Of a stretch of 64,000 bases of DNA, positions 36,580 through 43,988 are shown piece after piece. How positions within the stretch are numbered: position 1 is the first letter of the stretch; each line of letters starts with the position of its first letter. This DNA comes from Hydrogenophaga palleronii NBRC 102513. GTDB taxonomy: Bacteria; Pseudomonadota; Gammaproteobacteria; Burkholderiales; Burkholderiaceae_C. The position numbers and the translations under genes were made by a program. The notes under the pieces were generated by a model. It saw only the letters and a program-made list of their open reading frames with translations. It was not told the DNA's origin and ran no database searches. The stretch spans positions 62,001-126,000 of the forward strand of contig NZ_BCTJ01000008.1 in assembly GCF_001571225.1 (NCBI RefSeq), written 5' to 3'.

Positions 36580-36653
36580 GCGAAGGCGGTCTTCCAGCGC
36601 TACCGCGGAACCGCCCCCCGCGAAGAAGCCGCGCGCAGCGCGGCGGGGTGCTC
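36580..36653 (-). repeat. Degenerate stop-codon-abutting repeat, copy D
   Basis: On the minus strand it starts at the base after the slyD-like gene's stop and ends in GGCGGTTCCGCGGTAGCGCTGGAAGAC, given here as the shared tail: GGTTCCGCGG then CTGGA, as in copy B. The 5' half is shortened and rearranged (two G+C-rich hairpins), so membership is less certain than for A-C. Confidence 0.45.
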
Positions 36654-37205
36654 TCAGTGCAGCGTGTGCGGACCCGGTTCCGTCAGGCCCGGGCCTTGCA
36701 GTTCGTCGGGGCCGTCGACCTGCATGCGGAAGAAGCCCGTGCCCAGCGAGCCCTTGCCGATTTCACTTTCCTCTGCCTCGCGCACCGCATGCACCTTCAG
36801 GCGGATGCGCAGCGCGATGCCGGCCAGTGGGTGGTTGCCATCCATCACCACGTGATCGGGGTAGATGTCGCTCACGAAATACAGGCGGTCCTTCGGCGCG
36901 TTCGCATTGCCACCGGGCGGCAAGCCTTCAAAGCCCATGCCTTCTTCCAGCTCGGCGGGGAACAGGTGGCGCGGCTCCAGGAACAGCAGGCGGTCGTCGT
37001 AGTCGCCAAAGGCATCGTTGGGCTCCAGTTGCAGCTCCACCGTGTCGCCGGCCTTGTGGTTCAGCAGGGCCTCTTCGATCTTGGCCAACAGATCATGGCC
37101 ACCGAGCAGGAATTCCACCGGCTCGTCGAGCACGTCGAGCTCTTCGCCCAGCGTGTCCTTGAGGGTCCAGGTCAGTGCGACCACGCATTGTTGGTTGATT
37201 TTCAT
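36654..37205 (-). CDS. slyD: SlyD-like FKBP-type peptidyl-prolyl isomerase
   Basis: 183-residue cytoplasmic FKBP of the SlyD class, combining an isomerase domain with an inserted chaperone (IF) domain. The FKBP part is LTWTLKDTLGEELDVLDEP ... GHDLLAKIEEALLNHKAGD, and the IF insert spans about residues 68-125. The His/Cys-rich metal-binding tail that SlyD uses in nickel delivery in E. coli is absent; the tail here is short (GPGLTEPGPHTLH). Divergent from roxA across 14 bases; GACAAT on the minus strand (37217-37212) ends 6 bases before ATG 37205, with no Shine-Dalgarno, so the message is probably leaderless. Confidence 0.93.
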   Translation of the reverse strand: MKINQQCVVALTWTLKDTLGEELDVLDEPVEFLLGGHDLLAKIEEALLNHKAGDTVELQLEPNDAFGDYDDRLLFLEPRHLFPAELEEGMGFEGLPPGGNANAPKDRLYFVSDIYPDHVVMDGNHPLAGIALRIRLKVHAVREAEESEIGKGSLGTGFFRMQVDGPDELQGPGLTEPGPHTLH

Positions 37206-37219
37206 CCGACAATTGTCCC
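37206..37219. promoter_or_regulatory. 14-base divergent promoter with one palindromic -10
   Basis: CCGACAATTGTCCC separates the start codons of slyD and roxA. Its core GACAATTGTC (37208-37217) is a perfect palindrome, so each strand offers GACAAT exactly 6 bases before its ATG. Both genes would then be read as leaderless mRNAs from the same symmetric melting region; -35 elements would have to lie inside the opposite coding sequences. Confidence 0.6.
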
Positions 37220-38392
37220 ATGTTCAAACCTTCGACCAAGCGCCAGCCATCTTCTGGCATCCCCGCGACCGACCTGGCCTGTGACCTGCTGGGCGGGCTC
37301 TCGCCCACCCTGTTCATGCGCCGCCACTGGCAAAAAAAGCCGCTGCTGGTGCGCGGTGCCATCCCCGGGTTCACCCCGCTGCTGAGCCGCCAGCAACTGT
37401 TCGACATGGCCGCCGCCGAAGCGGTGGAGTCGCGCCTGATCGTGCGCAAGCCCAAGGGCTGGACGCTCAAGCATGGGCCGCTGGCGCGCACCGCGCTGCC
37501 ACCGCTCAAGCAGGCCGGCTGGACCCTGCTGGTGCAGGGGGTGGACCAGCACCTGGATGCCGCGCACGACTTGCTGCAGCGTTTCCGTTTCCTGCCCGAT
37601 GCGCGGCTGGACGACCTGATGATCTCCTGGGCCAGCGACGGTGGTGGCGTGGGCCCGCACTTCGACAGCTACGACGTGTTCCTGCTGCAGGCCAGTGGTC
37701 AGCGCCGCTGGCGCATCGGCCGGCAGAAAGACCTGTCGCTGCAGGAAGGCGTGCCGCTCAAGATCCTGAGCCACTTCGAGCCCGAAGAAGAACACGTGCT
37801 GAACCCCGGCGACATGTTGTACCTGCCGCCACGCTGGGCGCACGATGGCGACGCCATCGGCGGCGACTGCACCACTTACTCCATCGGTTTCCGTGCACCG
37901 CAGCGCGGCGGCCTGGCGGGTGAGCTGCTGCAGCGCATGGCCGACGAGCTGGACGACGACACCCTGTACCGCGACCCCGGCCAGCCCGCCACCGCGCACC
38001 CGGCCGCCATGCCCGCCGCGCTGGAGTCCTTTGCCGCCGACGCGTTGCAGCGCCTGCTGGCCGAGCGCCACTCGCTGGCCTGTGCGCTCGGTGAGGTGAT
38101 GACCGAACCCAAGCCACGCATCTGGTTCGACGAGGCCGACGGCGGCTGGACGCCGGGCGCCTTGCGGCTGGACCGGCGCACGCGCATGATGTACGACGAA
38201 CGCCATGTCTTCATCAACGGCGAGAGCTTCCGCGCCGGTGGCGCCGACGCCCGGCTGATGCGCACCCTGGCCGACCAGCGAGCCCTGGACCAGCGCCAGG
38301 TCGCACGCGCCAGCGACGATGCGCAGGCGCTGCTGCAGGACTGGTTCGAGGCCGGCTGGCTGCACCGCGTCGAACCCGCCACCGGGGCCTGA
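37220..38392 (+). CDS. roxA: RoxA/YcfD-like ribosomal oxygenase (JmjC cupin)
   Basis: 390-residue Fe(II)/2-oxoglutarate oxygenase of the bacterial ribosomal oxygenase family, whose E. coli member hydroxylates an Arg of ribosomal protein uL16. The metal triad is visible: His and Asp in GGVGPHFDSYDVFLLQ and the distal His in LPPRWAHDGDAIG. The N terminus has the family motif MRRHWQKKPLLVRGAIPGF, and a C-terminal winged-helix-like part follows from about residue 270. ATG 37220 is fixed by the 14-base divergent gap; GACAAT lies 6 bases upstream. A 25-base gap separates it from the next gene, with which it is probably cotranscribed. Confidence 0.92.
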   Translation: MFKPSTKRQPSSGIPATDLACDLLGGLSPTLFMRRHWQKKPLLVRGAIPGFTPLLSRQQLFDMAAAEAVESRLIVRKPKGWTLKHGPLARTALPPLKQAGWTLLVQGVDQHLDAAHDLLQRFRFLPDARLDDLMISWASDGGGVGPHFDSYDVFLLQASGQRRWRIGRQKDLSLQEGVPLKILSHFEPEEEHVLNPGDMLYLPPRWAHDGDAIGGDCTTYSIGFRAPQRGGLAGELLQRMADELDDDTLYRDPGQPATAHPAAMPAALESFAADALQRLLAERHSLACALGEVMTEPKPRIWFDEADGGWTPGALRLDRRTRMMYDERHVFINGESFRAGGADARLMRTLADQRALDQRQVARASDDAQALLQDWFEAGWLHRVEPATGA

Positions 38393-38417
38393 CGCCACAC
38401 GCGCACCAGGAGTCCGC

Positions 38418-38945
38418 ATGACCGATCCTCTGACCACACCGCCGACCCCCGATGCCGCGGCCACGGGCCTGCCCGATGGCCGGCTGGAAGGCCGCCAGGT
38501 GTTCGTGGACCTGGTGCGCCAGGCGCTGGCCACGGCAGCCGATGCCGGCTGGTCGCGCATCGTGTTGTGCGACGCCGATTTCGCCGACTGGCCGCTGGGC
38601 GAGCGCGAGGTGATCGACTCGCTCAACCGCTGGGCACGGCGCGGCCGCACGCTGCAACTGCTGGCGGCCGACTTCAATGTGCTGCGCCTGAGTCACCCAC
38701 GCTTCGTGCAGTGGCGCGTCACCTGGGGGCACCTGGTGGAGGCACAGGCCTGCGGCAGTGCCGCCAGCGCCGACCTGCCCAGTGCGTTGTGGTCGCCACA
38801 CTGGACGCTGCAGCGCCTGGACCCGGTGCGCGGCACGCTGGTGGCCAGCCGCAGCGCCGAACGCCGCGTGGCCTTGCAGGAACAACTGCAGCAGTGGTGG
38901 CTGAAGAGCACGCCGTCGTTTCCCGCCTCCACGCTGGGGCTGTGA
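38418..38945 (+). CDS. Hypothetical protein downstream of roxA
   Basis: 175 residues, start ATG 38418 with a good AGGAG 7 bases upstream. No signal peptide or membrane helix. The body reads as a mixed alpha/beta soluble domain: RLEGRQVFVDLVRQALATAA, RIVLCDADFADWPLGEREVI, LNRWARRGRTLQLLAADFNV and a C-terminal VASRSAERRVALQEQLQQWW. The alternation of a strand (SRIVLCDADFADWPLG) with a helix faintly recalls phospholipase-D-like folds, but no HKD motif is present. It follows roxA by 25 bases, a pairing that I believe recurs in related genomes, so it may be functionally linked. I do not recognise it. Confidence 0.75.
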   Translation: MTDPLTTPPTPDAAATGLPDGRLEGRQVFVDLVRQALATAADAGWSRIVLCDADFADWPLGEREVIDSLNRWARRGRTLQLLAADFNVLRLSHPRFVQWRVTWGHLVEAQACGSAASADLPSALWSPHWTLQRLDPVRGTLVASRSAERRVALQEQLQQWWLKSTPSFPASTLGL

Positions 38946-39137
38946 AGAAACGTAAAAATACCCTACCGGGACCAGGCTGTCATCTTCCGCGGGTATGATC
39001 CGCGCCGGTCAGGGAGGCAGGCCCAGCTGCGCCGCCCGACCGTGGGGCCAACGTCATGCCGTATTGGGAGGCACCGGCGGTCCCGCAGAGCCTTCGGGCC
39101 GATCCGTCACCTCATCCATTGGAAAAAACCCGTCATC

Positions 39138-39509
39138 ATGAAAAAGACCATCCTGTTCGCCAGCATCGTTGCCGCCATTGCCCTGACCGCCTGCGGCAAA
39201 AAAGAAGAAGCCCCTGTGGTTGTGCCGGCACCTGCTGCTGAACCCGCACCGGCCCCGACGCTGGAAGGCGCTGCCGATTCCGCCAAGGAAGCCGGCGCTG
39301 CTGCAGCCGACTCCGCCAAGGAAGCCGCTGCCGTGGCCGTGGACGCTGCCAAGGACGCAGGCGCTGCCGCTGCCGACGCTGGCAAGGCCGCTGTCGAAGC
39401 CACCACCGACGCCGCCAAGGCCGCTGCCGACAAGGCTCACGAAGCCGCCGAGCAGGCCAAGGCTTCGGCCAGCAAGGCCGTGGACGCCGCCAAGGACGCC
39501 GTGAAGTAA
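39138..39509 (+). CDS. Small lipoprotein with Ala/Lys-rich helical repeats
   Basis: 123 residues. Signal peptide MKKTILFASIVAAIALTAC with lipobox (LTAC) places it in a membrane, probably periplasmic face. After a Pro/Ala linker the mature part is one long run of Ala-rich repeats of the type AAADSAKEA, AKDAGAAAADAGKA, ADKAHEAAEQAKA, compatible with an amphipathic helix or coiled coil similar to LEA-like and Lpp-like stress proteins. ATG 39138 is chosen because it begins the signal; a possible -10 TATGAT lies far upstream at 38994-38999, giving a leader of about 130 bases. Monocistronic, followed by a very strong terminator. Confidence 0.85.
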   Translation: MKKTILFASIVAAIALTACGKKEEAPVVVPAPAAEPAPAPTLEGAADSAKEAGAAAADSAKEAAAVAVDAAKDAGAAAADAGKAAVEATTDAAKAAADKAHEAAEQAKASASKAVDAAKDAVK

Positions 39510-39544
39510 GACGCCGGACCGGACCCGCTGCGAGGCGGGACCGG

Positions 39545-39584
39545 CCCAAAGAAAAAGCCGCCCTCGGGCGGCTTTTTCTTTGGG
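39545..39584. terminator. 40-base perfect palindromic bidirectional terminator
   Basis: CCCAAAGAAAAAGCCGCCC, the two bases TC, then the exact complement to 39584. The centre GCCGCCCTCGGGCGGC with TTTTTCTTT on either strand terminates both the lipoprotein gene and the converging dapA-bamC operon. Confidence 0.92.
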
Positions 39585-39616
39585 CTGCAGGCCCTGGTGA
39601 GCCTGCAGTGATTGGC

Positions 39617-40765
39617 TTACTTGAGGTCGTCGGCCAGCACCTTGGCGATGCGCTGTGCCGCGGTCGAGGCGTCGGGCTGGCCCTGGGCGTCGAGCACCGC
39701 CACCGTGGTCTTGTTGTCGGCGCTGCTGCGCACCGACACCTGGTAACGGGCGGCCTTGGCCTCGGTCTTGGAGGCGCCGAAGAGCTTGCCGAAGAAGCCG
39801 GGCTCCTTGGCATCCATCACCGGTTCGACGTAGCGCACAAAGTACAGGCCCTTGCTGCGGTCGCGGTCTTCCACCGTGAAGCCGGTGCGGTCCAGCGACA
39901 GGCCGACACGGCGCCAGGCGCGGTCGAAGTTGTCTTCGAACAGCACCACCGGGGCGTTGTTCACCGTGCTCACGCGGGCTGCGGCCTGCACCGGCGCGCT
40001 GGCGGCGATGGCCTGCGATTGCGCTTCGGTCACACCGAGCTTGACCATCAGGCGGCGCAGGAACTCGGTTTCGAGTTCCACGTCGGCCGGGCGGGGTTGC
40101 CACACGGTCTGGTCTTTTTCCTTGGTGGAGTAAACCTCGACCATACCGCGGTGGCTGATGTAGATCTCGGTGCCGCCGTTGGCGGTGCGCTCCAGGCGGG
40201 TGCGGAAGCGGTCACGCTCGCCGGTGGAGTAGAGGTTCTCGAACACCTTGCCGATGGTCGAGCGGATGAAATCCTGCGGCAGCTTGGCGCGGTTCTCGGC
40301 CCAGTCGGTTTCCATGATGCCCAGCCCTTCCTGGTCGAGATCAAGCAGGAAACCGTTTTCCTGCCAGAAGTCGCGGATCGGGCTCCAGAGCTTGTCGGCC
40401 GGGCGGTTCACCACCAGCCAGCGCTGGTTGCCGGCGCGTTCGATGCGCACGTCACCCACCGTCACGGCGGCGGTGCTGGCGGCCGTGGCCTGTGCCGGCT
40501 GTGCGGTTTCGTAGCCGCTGGCGGTGACCGTGGTGCCGGGCACGTTGTAGCGCGAGTCGCGACTGAGCTGGCTCAGGTCGGGCGGCACGTCCAGCGTGCT
40601 GCCGCGTTGCGCGCTCTTGTAGTCGATCTTGTCTTCCTGCAGCATCGAGCAGCCCGATGCCAGCAGGGCGGCTGCCAGCACCAGGCCCAGGCGGGGCAGG
40701 AGGCGGGCAGCAGAGGGCGCGCTGGTGTTGGCGTGCAGGGTCGGATTCGGGGTGCGGATGGGCAT
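39617..40765 (-). CDS. bamC: Outer membrane assembly lipoprotein BamC
   Basis: 382-residue lipoprotein of the BAM complex that inserts beta-barrel proteins such as the autotransporter at the window start. Lipobox LLASGC after a signal of about 39 residues; then the unstructured BamD-binding lead (DYKSAQRGSTLDVPPDLSQL) conserved in BamC, and two helix-grip domains (RWLVVNRPADKLWSPIRDFW; VVLFEDNFDRAWRRVGLSLD). Starts 42 bases after dapA on the same strand; dapA-bamC is the usual order in proteobacteria. Confidence 0.93.
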   Translation of the reverse strand: MPIRTPNPTLHANTSAPSAARLLPRLGLVLAAALLASGCSMLQEDKIDYKSAQRGSTLDVPPDLSQLSRDSRYNVPGTTVTASGYETAQPAQATAASTAAVTVGDVRIERAGNQRWLVVNRPADKLWSPIRDFWQENGFLLDLDQEGLGIMETDWAENRAKLPQDFIRSTIGKVFENLYSTGERDRFRTRLERTANGGTEIYISHRGMVEVYSTKEKDQTVWQPRPADVELETEFLRRLMVKLGVTEAQSQAIAASAPVQAAARVSTVNNAPVVLFEDNFDRAWRRVGLSLDRTGFTVEDRDRSKGLYFVRYVEPVMDAKEPGFFGKLFGASKTEAKAARYQVSVRSSADNKTTVAVLDAQGQPDASTAAQRIAKVLADDLK

Positions 40766-40807
40766 GTTGAGGGGCTCGTTGAAAACGGAGGGATCGCTCG
40801 CCGGGAC

Positions 40808-41707
40808 TCAGGCCAGCAGGCCGCTGGCCCGCAGGGCGCCTTCGACCGTGGGCACCAGGGGGCGAGACATCGGTGTCATGGGCAGGCGCATGGCCTCGTT
40901 GCACAGGCCCAGGCGGGACATGGCCCACTTGAGCGGGATCGGGTTGGCTTCGACAAACAGGTTCTTGTGCACCGGCATCAGCTGGAACTGGATCGCCATG
41001 GCGCGGCGCGCATCGCCTGCGATGGCCGCAGCGCAGAGTTCGCTCATCAGGCGCGGCGCGATGTTGGCGGTCACGCTGATGTTGCCCTGGCCACCGCACA
41101 GCATGAGGGCGACGGCGGTCGGGTCGTCGCCGGAGTAGATCGAGAAGCCCTTGGGCACGTCGCGGATCAGCCACTGCGCGCGTTCGATGTTGCCGGTGGC
41201 TTCCTTGATGCCGACGATGCCGGGCACCTGGGCCAGGCGCAGCACGGTGTCGTGCGCCATGTCGGCCACGGTGCGGCCGGGCACGTTGTAGAGCACGGTG
41301 GGCAGGTCGCCCACGGCTTCGGCGATGGCCTTGAAGTGCTGGTACTGGCCCTCTTGCGTGGGCTTGTTGTAGTAGGGCACGACCTGCAGCTGGCAGTCGG
41401 CGCCCACGCTTTGCGCGAAGCGCGCCAGCTCGATCGCCTCGGCGGTGGAGTTGGCGCCGCAGCCGGCCATGATGGGCACGCGCTTGTCGCCGTGGGTCTT
41501 GGCCTGCTCGACGGAGACGCGAATGATCTCGCAGTGCTCTTCGACGTTGACCGTGGGCGATTCGCCGGTGGTGCCGACGACGCCGATGCAGTCGGTGCCT
41601 TCGGTGATGTGCCAGTCGATCAGCTTGCGCAGGGTGGGGTAGTCCACGCTGCCGTCTTCATGCATGGGCGTGACCAAGGCCACGATGCTGCCGGTAATGG
41701 GATTCAT
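40808..41707 (-). CDS. dapA: 4-Hydroxy-tetrahydrodipicolinate synthase
   Basis: 299-residue tetrameric aldolase condensing aspartate semialdehyde with pyruvate, the first committed step to diaminopimelate and lysine. The Schiff-base Lys is Lys168 in [11 protein letters not shown], the catalytic Tyr is Tyr140 in [10 protein letters not shown] and the Thr pair lies in [11 protein letters not shown] 41707 gives the standard N terminus [15 protein letters not shown]; earlier in-frame starts are unconserved. A TAGAAT on the minus strand near 41788-41783 may be the -10. Confidence 0.97.
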   Translation of the reverse strand: MNPITGSIVALVTPMHEDGSVDYPTLRKLIDWHITEGTDCIGVVGTTGESPTVNVEEHCEIIRVSVEQAKTHGDKRVPIMAGCGANSTAEAIELARFAQSVGADCQLQVVPYYNKPTQEGQYQHFKAIAEAVGDLPTVLYNVPGRTVADMAHDTVLRLAQVPGIVGIKEATGNIERAQWLIRDVPKGFSIYSGDDPTAVALMLCGGQGNISVTANIAPRLMSELCAAAIAGDARRAMAIQFQLMPVHKNLFVEANPIPLKWAMSRLGLCNEAMRLPMTPMSRPLVPTVEGALRASGLLA

Positions 41708-41785
41708 AGCTAAGGGCTCGAATTGGGCTGTATGCAGGGCGCCCACCCCAGGAGGGCGGGCCACGGCACACGCGAAGGGTGCATT

Positions 41786-42340
41786 CTACCCAGTGGCGTC
41801 CAGAGGAAACCGCGGGGGCGAGACGGGGGTGCCCGTGGGTTTTCGCACCGCCGCCAAGCGTTGCACGAAACGTTCGGGGCGGTCGCAGAAGCCGTCTTCG
41901 TACGCCACCACCTGCAGACCCTCGCTGGCGCGCAAAAGTTCGCCGGGCTGCAGCAGAAAGTCCGGGCGCGAGGGCTTGCCCACGCTTTCATTGCCGGCGG
42001 CGAAGGTCTCGTACAGCAGCACGCCGCCCTCGGCCACGCTTTGCACGATCACCGGCAGCAGCGGCCGCCAGAGGTAGTTGGTGACCAGCACCAGATCAAA
42101 CCGCTCACCCTCGAACGGCCAGGGGCCGTTTTCGATGTCGGCCTGCACCGCACGGCCCCAGGATGCGACCGCCGCGATGGCCTCGGGCGAACGGTCCACG
42201 CCGGTGACGCGGTGCCCGCGTTGCGCGAACCAGCGCAGGTGGCGGCCATGGCCGCAGGCCACGTCGAGCACCGAACCGCCGGGTGGCACCAGGTGCGACC
42301 AGCGCTGCACCCAGGCAGAAATTGCTTCGGTACCGTGCAT
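41786..42340 (-). CDS. Class I SAM-dependent methyltransferase
   Basis: 184 residues, TehB-like Rossmann methyltransferase. SAM-binding motif I is VLDVACGHGRH, followed by HRVTGVDRSPEAIAA (acidic residue for the ribose) and the post-motif FDLVLVTNYLWRPLLP. The short size and the absence of a substrate domain are typical of small-molecule methyltransferases. ATG 42340 is preferred (MHGTEAISAWVQRW); the in-frame 42385 start adds 15 unconserved residues. Upstream of dapA on the same strand; substrate unknown. Confidence 0.85.
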   Translation of the reverse strand: MHGTEAISAWVQRWSHLVPPGGSVLDVACGHGRHLRWFAQRGHRVTGVDRSPEAIAAVASWGRAVQADIENGPWPFEGERFDLVLVTNYLWRPLLPVIVQSVAEGGVLLYETFAAGNESVGKPSRPDFLLQPGELLRASEGLQVVAYEDGFCDRPERFVQRLAAVRKPTGTPVSPPRFPLDATG

Positions 42341-42461
42341 GTCAGTGCGCCTCCCGGCGCATGGCGTGTTTGTGTTCTGGAGCATCGTGGAACGGGATTT
42401 GGCGGGCTGCAGGTGCGGCCCCCATGTCGGGGGAGGGGTGCGAAAGGCGGTATGCCATACC

Positions 42462-42590
42462 TTAGAAGCAGCTCCAGAGCTGGTCGGCCAGGCTCACCAG
42501 GAAGTCCGGCCGGTTGTACAGGGCAAAGGTGGCCAGCAAGGCCAGCATCGCGGCGGACCAGGCCAGCGCGCGCACGGCCATCGGCTTCAC
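42462..42590 (-). CDS. Small single-helix membrane protein coupled to MFS gene
   Basis: 42 residues starting at GTG 42590, which overlaps the MFS stop codon as GTGA. It encodes one hydrophobic helix (ALAWSAAMLALLATFALY) flanked by basic residues on the N side and ending NRPDFLVSLADQLWSCF. A shorter form from ATG 42581 has 39 residues. The overlapping start and the clean membrane helix with positive-inside charge argue that it is real. It could be a small accessory subunit of the transporter. I do not recognise a named family. Confidence 0.55.
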   Translation of the reverse strand: MKPMAVRALAWSAAMLALLATFALYNRPDFLVSLADQLWSCF

Positions 42591-43828
42591 GCTGCGGCTC
42601 CCACGCGCTGCGGCGCGCGCACGATGGGCGACTCGCGCACCGGCAGGTTGACCAGGCCGGCAAAGATGCCGAGTGCGATCGACAGGTACCAGACGATGTT
42701 GTAGCTGCCGGTCTGGTCGTAGAGCACGCCGCCCAGCCACACGCCGAGGAAGCTGCCGATCTGGTGGCTGAAGAAGATGAAACCGCCGAGCATGGACATG
42801 TGGGCCACGCCGAAGATCTGCGCCACCACCGCGTTGGTGGGCGGCACGGTGGAGAGCCACAGCACGCCCATCACGGCGGAGAACACGTACACGCTCATGG
42901 GCGACAGCGGCACCAGCAGGAAGACGGTGATGACGGCGGCGCGCGCGAAGTAGATGAAGGCCAGGATGTGGCGCTTGGCCAGGCGCTGGCCGAGCGCACC
43001 GGCGGCGTAGGTGCCGATCACGTTGAACAGGCCGATCAGCGCCAGCGCATAACTCGCCACCTGCGGCGACAGGCCGTTGTCCTTGAGGTAGCTGGGCATG
43101 TGCACGCCGATGAACACCACCTGGAAACCGCAGACGAAGTAACCCGCCATCAGCAACTGGAAGCTGCGGTAGCGGAAAGCCTCGCGCAGCGCCTGGCCGA
43201 TGGTCTGCTCGCGCTGCACGGGCGCACCGCCGCCGAACCCGGGTTCGCGCAGGCCCATGGCCAGCGGCACGATCAGCAGCACCACCACACCCAGGATCAG
43301 CAGGGCCTGCTGCCAGCCGAAATCGCTGATCAGCCAGCCTTCTACCGGCACCATGAGGAACTGGCCGAACGAGCCCGCGGCCGCGGCCACGCCCATGGCC
43401 CAGGAGCGCTTCTCGGCCGGAATCTGGCGGCCGATCACGCCGTAGACCACGGCATAGGTGGTGCCTGCCTGGGCTGCGCCGATCAGCACGCCGGCGGTGA
43501 GCGCAAAGCTGAGTGGTGTGGTGGTCAGCGCCATGCCGGCCAGGCCCAGGCCGTACAACACGGCGCCGCCCACCAGCACGCGGGAGGCGCCGAAACGGTC
43601 GGCCACCATGCCGGCGAAGATGCCGAACACGCCCCAAGAGAGGTTCTGGATCGCCAGCGCAAAGGCGAAGTTCTCCCGCGTCCAGCCCTGCGCCTGCGTG
43701 ATCGGCTGCAACCACAGCCCGAAGCCGTGGCGCACGCCCATCGACAGGGTGACGATCAGCGCACCGCACGCCAGCACCTGCAAGGCAGAGAGGCGGGGTG
43801 GGGAGGGGAGGGTGGGCGTCGAGGACAT
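42587..43828 (-). CDS. MFS transporter
   Basis: 413-residue, 12-helix major facilitator. The loop 2-3 signature is GMVADRFGASRVLVGG, and helix IV-V regions read AGTTYAVVYGVIGRQI and GVAAAAGSFGQFLMVP. It resembles anion or organic-acid exporters of the broad OFA/CynX-like group; substrate unknown. ATG 43828 was chosen as it gives a short N-terminal tail (MSSTPTLPSPPRLSALQ) before helix I. Divergent from parE, with a 160-base gap that contains a LexA-like palindrome. A 42-codon gene is translationally coupled downstream. Confidence 0.9.
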   Translation of the reverse strand: MSSTPTLPSPPRLSALQVLACGALIVTLSMGVRHGFGLWLQPITQAQGWTRENFAFALAIQNLSWGVFGIFAGMVADRFGASRVLVGGAVLYGLGLAGMALTTTPLSFALTAGVLIGAAQAGTTYAVVYGVIGRQIPAEKRSWAMGVAAAAGSFGQFLMVPVEGWLISDFGWQQALLILGVVVLLIVPLAMGLREPGFGGGAPVQREQTIGQALREAFRYRSFQLLMAGYFVCGFQVVFIGVHMPSYLKDNGLSPQVASYALALIGLFNVIGTYAAGALGQRLAKRHILAFIYFARAAVITVFLLVPLSPMSVYVFSAVMGVLWLSTVPPTNAVVAQIFGVAHMSMLGGFIFFSHQIGSFLGVWLGGVLYDQTGSYNIVWYLSIALGIFAGLVNLPVRESPIVRAPQRVGAAA

Positions 43829-43947
43829 GCAGGAAATGTAGCGAAGATGAACAGCCCCTGCCTGTCCCGGGCGTGGCGGGGTGCCTTGATATTTTTCCGC
43901 GCCACTGATGAAGCGCGTGCATCGGGCACGGGTGGCGGTTGAAAAGT

Positions 43948-43980
43948 CTGTATTTGCATACAGTTCCCGGAGCATACAAT
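43948..43980 (+). promoter_or_regulatory. LexA-like palindrome and -10 of parE
   Basis: CTGTATTTGCATACAG (43948-43963) has perfect 6-base arms, CTGTAT and ATACAG, and fits the CTGT-N8-ACAG LexA consensus. TACAAT at 43975-43980 is a good -10; the palindrome would cover the -35. The -10 ends 8 bases before the parE ATG and no Shine-Dalgarno lies between, so the transcript is probably leaderless. The box could alternatively serve a regulator of the divergent MFS gene. Confidence 0.55.
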
Positions 43981-43988
43981 CCGCCCCC

